Positions 1 to 5,117 of a DNA stretch of 5,117 bases are shown piece by piece. A program made the translations under genes and the position numbers. Each line of letters starts with the position of its first letter. Position 1 is the stretch's first letter. Under the pieces are notes generated by a model, which ran no database searches, was not told where the DNA came from, and saw nothing but the letters and a program-made list of their open reading frames with translations. The DNA is from Bacteroidales bacterium (GTDB lineage Bacteria; Bacteroidota; Bacteroidia; Bacteroidales; NBLH01), in the NCBI GenBank assembly GCA_029210905.1, contig JARGGF010000437.1, forward strand, positions 1 to 5,117, given 5' to 3'.

Positions 1-200
1 AGTTGGCAGTTAGTAACAGTTAGCTGTTATTTGTTATTTGTTAATTGGGCTAAGTTCTAAAATATACCTCTTTTTAAATTGATTATCAGAGGTTGATGAA
101 TTTTATTTTAAAGTTATATGACCAAAATAAATTTGCGATATTAAATAGAACATAGCCGTTATTTGTTACCACTAACCATTAACCACCAATAATTAACCGG
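1..200. other. Gene-free AT-rich flank downstream of wbpA
   Basis: No convincing reading frame is visible on either strand. The stretch is AT-rich and its two ends are low-complexity, built from variants of GTTA, GTTATTT and TTAACC. I see no GC-rich stem followed by a T-run on the minus strand directly after the wbpA stop, so a terminator for the operon is not evident and transcription may continue past the left edge. The short acctct/agaggt pair at 66-71 and 88-93 could form only a 6-bp stem with a 16-base loop. A repeat structure inside this flank is listed separately. Confidence 0.7.
33..168. repeat. Direct repeats flanking an imperfect inverted repeat
   Basis: The 11-mer gttatttgtta occurs at 26-36 and 33-43 (overlapping, from a tandem 7-mer gttattt) and again at 158-168. 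Between the copies, ggctaagttct at 48-58 is the reverse complement of agaacatagcc at 147-157 with one mismatch in 11. The right direct repeat begins immediately after the right inverted arm, and the left one ends four bases before the left arm. The layout resembles a small non-autonomous element of about 110 bp with a target duplication. The flanks are low-complexity, however, and such matches arise easily in AT-rich DNA, so the mobile-element reading is only a hypothesis. The repeats themselves are seen directly. Confidence 0.4.
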
Positions 201-1490
201 CTACAAACTCCAATATTCCATCCCGGAAATTTTTCCCCTGTATATTCCTTTTAAATCAATCAGTATCCCATTATTACCGCATAAACTGAGGAATTGCTGC
301 TCGGTATATTCAGCATACTGCTTGTGGTTTACTGCAACAACTACCGCATCATACTTGGTGTCAGCCTGTTCAGATAATTTAATAGTATATTCTTCCAGAA
401 CTTCTTCAGCACTGGCAAAAGGATCTATTACATCCACTTTTACATGGTAACTTTCCAATTCCCTGATTAAATCAACCACTTTTGAATTACGGATGTCACT
501 CACATTTTCCTTAAAAGTGATACCCATTACCAGCACTTTGCTTTTGCGGATATCCTTATCCATGGCAATCATTTTTTTAACCAATTGCTTGGCCACATAA
601 CCGCCCATGGAATCATTTACAAAACGCCCGGAATTGATAATTTGCGCATGATAACCTAATTGCTTGGCTTTGTAAGTTAGATAATAAGGGTCAACACCTA
701 TGCAATGGCCACCAACCAGACCCGGGAAGAAAGGCAGAAAATTCCATTTGGTACCCGCTGCTTCAAGCACTTCATAGGTATTGATATTCAGCTTGTTAAA
801 TATAATTGAAAGCTCATTCATCAAGGCAATATTAACATCACGCTGGGTATTTTCAATAATTTTTGCGGCTTCGGCAACTTTAATAGAACTTGCACGGTGA
901 ACACCAGCCTTTATGATCAATTCATAGGTTTTTGCAATTTCCTCTGCAGATTCTTTGTCGCAGCCCGAAACTACCTTAACAATGCTGGTGAGGGTGTGTT
1001 TTTTATCACCTGGATTAATTCGTTCGGGTGAAAAACCTACTTTAAAATCCCTGACAAAAGTTAAACCTGAAACGTTTTCCAAAATTGGAACACAATCATC
1101 TTCTGTGCAACCAGGGTAAACGGTGGATTCAAAAACTACATAATCACCTTTCTTTAATACTTTACCAACAGTTTCGCAGGCTTTCAACAGAGGTGTTAAA
1201 TCAGGCTGCTGGTGATCATCAATAGGAGTAGGAACAGCTACAATGTAGAATTTAGCAGCTCTTAAATCTTCAATATTAGCACTAAACAGAATATCTGTAT
1301 TCTCAAACTCTGCTGAGGACAGCTCCTTGCTGGGGTCAATATTTTTTTTCATCAGCTCAATCCGATCTGCTTTTATATCGAATCCAATAACTGATACTTT
1401 CTTTGCAAATTCCAGGGCAATTGGCAATCCAACATAACCCAAACCTATAACGGCAATTTTATTTTCTTTGTTTACAATCTGGTCAAACAT
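201..1490 (-). CDS. wbpA: UDP-N-acetyl-D-glucosamine 6-dehydrogenase (WbpA/TviB type)
   Basis: A cytoplasmic nucleotide-sugar dehydrogenase of the UDP-glucose/GDP-mannose dehydrogenase superfamily, which oxidises C6 of a UDP-HexNAc to the uronic acid with two NAD+. From the ATG start the protein has 429 residues, a normal length. The N-terminal Rossmann fold has GLGYVG at 16-21. ESTVYPG at about 121-127 and GFSPERINPGD at 152-162 are typical of the UDP-HexNAc dehydrogenase branch. The catalytic cysteine is C263 in GGHCIGVDPYY, preceded by the central-domain lysine K210 in EAAKIIEN. GITFKENVSDIRNS at 323-336 marks the C-terminal UDP-binding domain. A TTG at 1496 is in frame but adds only two residues; the ATG at 1490, preceded by TTGAAG, is preferred. 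The adjacent WbpB, WbpD and WbpE genes indicate UDP-GlcNAc as substrate rather than UDP-Glc or UDP-GalNAc; this is inferred from context. It is the last gene of the operon. Confidence 0.93.
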   Translation of the reverse strand: MFDQIVNKENKIAVIGLGYVGLPIALEFAKKVSVIGFDIKADRIELMKKNIDPSKELSSAEFENTDILFSANIEDLRAAKFYIVAVPTPIDDHQQPDLTPLLKACETVGKVLKKGDYVVFESTVYPGCTEDDCVPILENVSGLTFVRDFKVGFSPERINPGDKKHTLTSIVKVVSGCDKESAEEIAKTYELIIKAGVHRASSIKVAEAAKIIENTQRDVNIALMNELSIIFNKLNINTYEVLEAAGTKWNFLPFFPGLVGGHCIGVDPYYLTYKAKQLGYHAQIINSGRFVNDSMGGYVAKQLVKKMIAMDKDIRKSKVLVMGITFKENVSDIRNSKVVDLIRELESYHVKVDVIDPFASAEEVLEEYTIKLSEQADTKYDAVVVAVNHKQYAEYTEQQFLSLCGNNGILIDLKGIYRGKISGMEYWSL

Positions 1491-1514
1491 CTTCAAAATT
1501 TTTCTTTAGTTTAT

Positions 1515-2453
1515 TTATTTTTTAGCAAAAGGATGATAATCACCTACGAAGCCAACAGCTTTTGAATTTCTTATGGTGTAAACAGTTTGGATGCTTTTTC
1601 TGGCTTCATCCAGACCAAAGCCATTTCCGGCAAGGATTTCTATATAACTTAAGGTATGCAGGTCAGTAAAACCACCACTAAATTCTATCTCTTTTCCATC
1701 TACGGTAATGCTTCTGTAGGTCCTTATCTCTTTTTCCTTTTGCTCTGTGGGCACCGAATTGAAATCAAGGCTCATAAACCATCTTACCCTGGCACGTTCC
1801 AATTGCAAGAAACCGGCTGCTTTTTTTGCATCAGAGATGTTTACCGTATTAACCTTAACATCGCCAAAAATCCAGGTGAGCATGTCGAAAAAATGCACAC
1901 CAATATTGGTTGCAATTCCACCTGATTTAGAAATTTCAGCTTTCCAGCTTTGAAAATACCAATGCCCCCTGCTGGTAATATAGCTTAAATCAATATCATA
2001 AATTTTATCTTTCGGCCCATTTTCTACTTCTTCTTTCAAAGCAATAATACTTGGGTGCAAACGCAACTGGAAAATATTGTTTATTTTTTTTCCGGTTTCT
2101 TTTTCAATTTCAGCAAGTGCATCAATGTTCCATGGATTTAGTACCAGGGGTTTTTCACAAATGGCATCCGACTGTTGCCTTAGTGCAAATCGAATATGAG
2201 AATCATGCAAATAGTTTGGTGTACAAATACTTACGAAGTCTATTTTTTTCCCATTTCTTTTTAATTTATCAAGGTGCCTGTCAAACCTTTCAAATTCGGT
2301 AAAAAAATCTGCTTCGGGAAAATAGCTGTCGATAATACCTACACTATCAAATTTATCCAGCGCAGCAATTAGGTTGTTATTGGTTTCCTGTATAGCCTTC
2401 ATATGTCTTACGGCAATATAGCCAGCTGCACCAATTAATGCAAAATTTTTCAT
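1515..2453 (-). CDS. wbpB: UDP-N-acetyl-2-amino-2-deoxyglucuronate 3-dehydrogenase (WbpB)
   Basis: An oxidoreductase of the Gfo/Idh/MocA family, 312 residues. It oxidises C3 of UDP-GlcNAcA to the 3-keto sugar that WbpE then transaminates. In characterised WbpB/WbpE pairs the bound NADH is reoxidised with 2-oxoglutarate, which the aminotransferase produces, so the two steps are coupled. Visible motifs are the nucleotide-binding turn GAAGYIA at 8-14, the catalytic-lysine motif CEKPLVL at 99-105 (K101), SRGHWYFQSW at 161-170, and GGIATNIGVHFFDM at 178-191 with the conserved H187. The C-terminal half is the usual alpha/beta substrate and oligomerisation domain, ending at YHPFAKK. Position 15 is Val in GYIAVRH where I recall Pro in most relatives; this is probably neutral. 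The ATG start is clear, and the 29-base AT-rich spacer from wbpD shows no Shine-Dalgarno sequence. Confidence 0.92.
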   Translation of the reverse strand: MKNFALIGAAGYIAVRHMKAIQETNNNLIAALDKFDSVGIIDSYFPEADFFTEFERFDRHLDKLKRNGKKIDFVSICTPNYLHDSHIRFALRQQSDAICEKPLVLNPWNIDALAEIEKETGKKINNIFQLRLHPSIIALKEEVENGPKDKIYDIDLSYITSRGHWYFQSWKAEISKSGGIATNIGVHFFDMLTWIFGDVKVNTVNISDAKKAAGFLQLERARVRWFMSLDFNSVPTEQKEKEIRTYRSITVDGKEIEFSGGFTDLHTLSYIEILAGNGFGLDEARKSIQTVYTIRNSKAVGFVGDYHPFAKK

Positions 2454-2482
2454 AATTAGTAAAATATAATAAGGGTTTAATG

Positions 2483-3082
2483 CTATGATTTTATAACTTT
2501 CCCGTCCCTTAAATGGTACTTTTCCTGGCTTTCAGGACAAATGGCAAGCCCATTTTTATTAAAACTCAGGCGATGGCCAAATTCACTCATCCAGCCTAAT
2601 TGACGCGCCGGATTACCAACAACCAGGGCATATTTTGCCACATCTTTTGTTACCACAGCCCCGGCACCAATAAAAGCAAATTCGTTAATAGTAATACCGC
2701 AAACAATGGTGCAATTGGCCCCAAAAGTAGCACCTTTTTTTACAAAAGTCTTCATATATTCGGCTTTTCTGTTCACAGCACTGCGTGGGTTAATCACATT
2801 GGTAAAAACCATTGAAGGCCCCATAAATACATCATCTTCGCATACTACTCCAGTATAAACCGATACATTATTCTGTATTTTGCAATTATTTCCAATTACA
2901 ACATCTGGCGAAATCACTACGTTTTGTCCAATATTACAGTTTTCACCAATTACCGAATTGGGCATAACATGCGAAAAGTGCCAGATTTTAGTCCCTTTCC
3001 CAATTTTACAGCCATTATCTATTACTGCTGTTTCATGGGCAAAGTATTCCTTAGGGGATTCTTGTTCAGGTTTTTTTAACAT
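2483..3082 (-). CDS. wbpD: UDP-2-acetamido-3-amino-2,3-dideoxyglucuronate N-acetyltransferase (WbpD)
   Basis: A left-handed beta-helix acyltransferase of 199 residues that uses acetyl-CoA to acetylate the C3 amine made by WbpE, giving UDP-2,3-diacetamido-2,3-dideoxyglucuronate; members of this family act as trimers in the cytoplasm. Hexapeptide-repeat rungs run from about residue 18 to 155 (for example VIDNGCKIGKGTKI, VIGENCNIG, VIGNNCKI). They are interrupted by the loop FTNVINPRSAVNRK at about 93-106, typical of WbpD/WlbB enzymes. GNPAR at 156-160 closes the helix, and a short tail (GWMSEFG, then CPES near 182-185) follows, as in this family. The ATG lies 9 bp after the wbpE stop, so the two genes are probably translationally linked. 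The acyl donor is inferred from the family; a different acyl group cannot be excluded from sequence alone. Confidence 0.92.
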   Translation of the reverse strand: MLKKPEQESPKEYFAHETAVIDNGCKIGKGTKIWHFSHVMPNSVIGENCNIGQNVVISPDVVIGNNCKIQNNVSVYTGVVCEDDVFMGPSMVFTNVINPRSAVNRKAEYMKTFVKKGATFGANCTIVCGITINEFAFIGAGAVVTKDVAKYALVVGNPARQLGWMSEFGHRLSFNKNGLAICPESQEKYHLRDGKVIKS

Positions 3083-3091
3083 GGTGTTTTT

Positions 3092-4225
3092 TTAAATTGA
3101 ACCAATTATCTTAAGAACGTTATTTATGATATAATCCTGTTGGTTTTTATCAAGTTCTGTGTGCATTGGTAATGAAATTACACATTTTGACAGCGCTTCG
3201 GTAACCGGAAAATCGCCATCCTTGTATCTCTTATCGCGGTATGCCTTTTGTAGATGCAAGGGAACCGGATAATAGACCATGGCGGGAACCTTAGCTTTTT
3301 CAAGTTCTTCCCGAAGTTTATCCCTGTCTATGCCATTAGTTTTTAAGGTATATTGATGGAAAATATGGTCAGAATATTCAGCCCTCACCGGAATTTCCAG
3401 TTTAGCTTGGTTTTTAAAGTGGCTATCATAATAATCTGCTGCTGCTTGTCTTTTATTATTGTATTCATCCAGGTATTTTAACTTAACTTTTAATACAGCT
3501 GCCTGTATGCTGTCCAATCTTGAGTTTATGCCCACATCATCATGATAATACCTGATACGCATTCCATGATTTACAATGGAACGTAGCTTTTTTGCATATT
3601 CATCATTATTGGTAAAAATGGCCCCGCCATCACCAAAGCAGCCCAGGTTTTTTGAGGGGAAAAATGATGTGCAGCCAATATCACCAATGGTTCCGAGTTT
3701 CTTTTTAGTACCATTCGAAAAATAATAATCAGCACCAATTGCCTGAGCATTGTCTTCTATTATATAAAGATCGTTTTCTGATGCTATTGTGAGAATTGCC
3801 TCCATTTGAGCACCCTGGCCAAACAGATGTACTGGAACAATTGCCTTGGTTTTGGAGCTTATTGCATTCTTAATTGATTGTGGATCAATTACAAATGTAT
3901 TTGGATTGACATCTACCAAAACAGGTTTAAGTCCTAAGAGTGCAATTACTTCAGCGGTAGCAATAAAAGTAAAACTGGTGGTGATAACTTCATCACCTGG
4001 TTTAAGATCCAATGCCATCATGGCCACCTGAAGTGCATCAGTTCCATTGGCACAGGGGATGACGTGTTTTACGTCAAGATAATTTTCTAAATCTTTTTGG
4101 AACTCCTTTACAACATCACCATTGATAAATTGGGTTGATTCAATTACTTTAAAAATCTCCTGGTCAATTTCTTTTTTTATTTTTTGGTACTGACCCTGCA
4201 AGTCTACCATTCGAAGGTTGTTCAT
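3092..4225 (-). CDS. wbpE: UDP-2-acetamido-3-oxo-glucuronate aminotransferase (WbpE), PLP-dependent
   Basis: A sugar aminotransferase of the DegT/DnrJ/EryC1/StrS family (fold type I). It transfers the amino group of glutamate to C3 of the 3-keto sugar made by WbpB. From the chosen ATG it has 377 residues. The family opening MVDLQGQY is at 6-13 and the PLP phosphate-binding segment NGTDALQ at 60-66. DNAQAIGA at 158-165 carries D158, expected to pair with the pyridine nitrogen. FFPSKNLGCFGDGG at 188-201 carries K192, the expected Schiff-base lysine. GINSRLDSIQAA at 232-243 and VYYPVPLHLQ at 317-326 are further family blocks. The frame extends to a TTG at 4252, but that would place a non-conserved FFLINNQK leader before the family start and would overlap the candidate promoter, so the ATG at 4225 is preferred. 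It is the first gene of the operon. Relatives that act on other 3-keto or 4-keto sugars exist; the neighbours decide the assignment. Confidence 0.92.
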   Translation of the reverse strand: MNNLRMVDLQGQYQKIKKEIDQEIFKVIESTQFINGDVVKEFQKDLENYLDVKHVIPCANGTDALQVAMMALDLKPGDEVITTSFTFIATAEVIALLGLKPVLVDVNPNTFVIDPQSIKNAISSKTKAIVPVHLFGQGAQMEAILTIASENDLYIIEDNAQAIGADYYFSNGTKKKLGTIGDIGCTSFFPSKNLGCFGDGGAIFTNNDEYAKKLRSIVNHGMRIRYYHDDVGINSRLDSIQAAVLKVKLKYLDEYNNKRQAAADYYDSHFKNQAKLEIPVRAEYSDHIFHQYTLKTNGIDRDKLREELEKAKVPAMVYYPVPLHLQKAYRDKRYKDGDFPVTEALSKCVISLPMHTELDKNQQDYIINNVLKIIGSI

Positions 4226-4249
4226 TTTTTGGTTATTAATTAGGAAAAA

Positions 4250-4257
4250 CAAAATTA
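4250..4257 (-). promoter_or_regulatory. Candidate Bacteroidota -7 promoter element for the wbp operon
   Basis: Read on the minus strand, 4257-4250 is TAATTTTG, a full match to the Bacteroidota -7 consensus TAnnTTTG. It lies 24 bases before the wbpE ATG and after the rny terminator, which is where the operon's promoter is expected; the transcript leader would be only about 20 bases. The weakness is the -33 element: the nearest TTG, at 4286-4284, is 26 bases away, longer than the usual spacing of about 17-23. The call rests on one short motif in AT-rich DNA. Confidence 0.33.
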
Positions 4258-4360
4258 ATTAAATAATAGAATTATATAATTTACAATCACTCATAATACA
4301 CGAAGACTATTTATTATTTGATAGAAAGAAGTTAATTTTAAATATTTGGATGATTTTGAT

Positions 4361-4391
4361 AAATAAAAAAACCGGCAAGCTAAGCCGGTTT
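4361..4391 (-). terminator. Intrinsic terminator of rny
   Basis: On the minus strand the RNA would read AAACCGGC (4391-4384), a 7-base loop TTAGCTT, then GCCGGTTT (4376-4369), a perfect 8-bp stem with a GC core. It runs straight into a T-rich tract down to 4361. The stem begins 22 bases after the rny stop codon. This is a classic rho-independent terminator and it separates rny from the wbp genes. Confidence 0.9.
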
Positions 4392-4413
4392 AAATATTCT
4401 AAAAGCTACTGAA

Positions 4414-5117
4414 TTATTTCGCGTAATTAACAGCTCTGGTTTCCCTAATTACCGTAATTTTTATCTGCCCGGGATAGGTCATTTCATCCTGAATTTTTTT
4501 GGCAATGTTATAGGATAAGGTTTCTGTATCTTTATCGGATACATTTTCACTACCAACGATAACTCTTAATTCGCGACCAGCCTGTACGGCATATGTTTTT
4601 AATACACCTGGGTAGGAGAGGGCTACCTCTTCTAAATCTTTTAATCGTTTAATATAGGATTCTGCAATCTCTCTTCTGGCACCTGGCCTTGCTCCTGAAA
4701 TAGCATCGCAAACCTGTACAAGTGGCGATATCATGCTGGTCATTTCAATTTCATCGTGGTGGGCACCAATACCATTACAAACATCAGGTTTTTCTTTATA
4801 TCTTTCAGCAAGTTTCATTCCATAAATTGCATGCGATAAATCAGTTTCCTCTTCCGGTACTTTTCCTATATCATGCAGTAAACCAGCACGTTTAGCAATT
4901 TTGGGGTTTAATCCTAATTCTGCTGCCATAATAGCACAAAGATTGGCTGTTTCCCTGGAGTGTTGTAATAAATTTTGTCCGTAAGAGGAACGGTATTTCA
5001 TTCTTCCCACCATTTTAATCAGTTCAGGGTGTAACCCGTGGATACCCAAATCAATGCAGGTACGTTTACCAACTTCGATGATTTCTTCCTCGACCTGTTT
5101 TCTTGTTTTGTTAACAA
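4414..5117 (-). CDS. rny: Ribonuclease Y, C-terminal part (cut by window edge)
   Basis: RNase Y is a membrane-anchored endoribonuclease that starts mRNA decay in many bacteria. The frame is open to the right edge, and about 233 residues are visible of the roughly 520 usual for the family. The N-terminal membrane segment, coiled coil and KH domain lie outside the window. The visible part begins VNKTRKQVEEE and continues into LGIHGLHPELIK, a hallmark of the family. The HD domain follows: H52 in NLLQH, the metal-binding HD pair at 81-82 in LLHDIGK, AHHDE at 118-122, and D137 in VCDAISGARPGARRE (numbered from the first full codon). The C-terminal block AVQAGRELRV, and IRETRAVNYAK at the end, are also typical. 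A TTG codon at 5049 is internal Leu, not a start. All HD metal ligands appear present, so the enzyme looks intact. It has its own terminator and is probably unrelated in function to the sugar genes. Confidence 0.95.
   Translation of the reverse strand, partial: VNKTRKQVEEEIIEVGKRTCIDLGIHGLHPELIKMVGRMKYRSSYGQNLLQHSRETANLCAIMAAELGLNPKIAKRAGLLHDIGKVPEEETDLSHAIYGMKLAERYKEKPDVCNGIGAHHDEIEMTSMISPLVQVCDAISGARPGARREIAESYIKRLKDLEEVALSYPGVLKTYAVQAGRELRVIVGSENVSDKDTETLSYNIAKKIQDEMTYPGQIKITVIRETRAVNYAK

Larger units (their letters stand above)
201..4225 (-). other. wbpE-wbpD-wbpB-wbpA operon for UDP-diacetamido-glucuronate
   Basis: Four co-directional genes are separated by only 9 bp (wbpE to wbpD), 29 bp (wbpD to wbpB) and 24 bp (wbpB to wbpA), with no terminator-like hairpin between them, so they very probably share one transcript. 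The upstream gene rny has its own terminator, so the operon should start from a promoter in the 4226-4360 region. Together the enzymes take UDP-GlcNAc to UDP-GlcNAc(3NAc)A: C6 oxidation, C3 oxidation, transamination, N-acetylation. In Pseudomonas aeruginosa O5 the same genes run in the order A, B, D, E; here the order of transcription is reversed. The C2 epimerase WbpI is not in the window. Confidence 0.85.

Noticed and set aside
66..93. acctct/agaggt hairpin as the operon terminator
   Set aside because: It has only 6 bp with a 16-base loop, no T-run follows on the minus strand, and it lies more than 100 bases past the wbpA stop.
1656..2302. Three open frames on the plus strand (1656-1925, 1747-1953, 2051-2302) opposite wbpB
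   Set aside because: They lie antisense to a clearly conserved gene, overlap each other in different frames, and show no recognisable domain. They are shadows of wbpB.
2600..3095. Two open frames on the plus strand (2600-2815, 2880-3095) opposite wbpD
   Set aside because: The hexapeptide repeats of wbpD on the minus strand explain this DNA. The opposite frames have no family features and no start context.
3846..4031. 61-residue open frame on the plus strand opposite wbpE
   Set aside because: It is antisense to the conserved core of the aminotransferase and has no recognisable features.
4271..4276. TATAAT on the minus strand as a sigma-70-type -10 box for wbpE
   Set aside because: No TTGACA-like box lies at a suitable distance (the nearest, TTGTAA, is only 4 bases away), the region is almost pure A/T, and the motif is not the one used by Bacteroidota.
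5047..5049. TTG as a start codon for a 211-residue HD protein
   Set aside because: The frame continues upstream to the window edge with typical RNase Y sequence (VNKTRKQVEEE and following), so this TTG is an internal leucine.
1..5117. CRISPR array, tRNA, rRNA, riboswitch, toxin-antitoxin or phage defence genes
   Set aside because: No regularly spaced repeats, no tRNA-like cloverleaf and no unexplained coding region were seen. Almost all DNA is accounted for by five known gene families.

Overview
The window is an AT-rich stretch of bacterial chromosome whose genes all lie on the minus strand. Compact AT-rich spacers, the lack of clear Shine-Dalgarno sequences before most starts, an RNase Y gene, and one perfect match to the Bacteroidota -7 promoter motif (TAnnTTTG) point to a member of the phylum Bacteroidota. 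This is an inference from sequence style and gene content; I cannot name a genus.

In the direction of transcription (right to left), the window opens with the C-terminal part of RNase Y (rny, 4414-5117, cut by the window edge). It is closed by a clear intrinsic terminator at 4361-4391. A gene-free stretch of about 135 bp follows, with a candidate promoter. Then come four closely packed genes, wbpE-wbpD-wbpB-wbpA (4225 down to 201), with spacers of 9, 29 and 24 bp. The last 200 bp to the left edge hold no gene I can see. They carry a low-complexity stretch with direct repeats and an imperfect inverted repeat.

The four genes are the complete set for converting UDP-GlcNAc to UDP-2,3-diacetamido-2,3-dideoxy-D-glucuronic acid. 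WbpA oxidises C6, WbpB oxidises C3, WbpE transaminates C3 and WbpD N-acetylates the new amine. This sugar, or its C2 epimer made by WbpI, is built into O-antigen, capsule or other surface glycans. No epimerase, glycosyltransferase, flippase or polymerase is present here, so those must be encoded to the left of the window or elsewhere.

I found no previously undescribed system. The most interesting points are that a self-contained sugar-nucleotide cassette sits directly behind a housekeeping RNase gene with a terminator between them, that its gene order is the reverse of the classical Pseudomonas order, and that a small DR-IR...IR-DR structure lies just downstream of wbpA.
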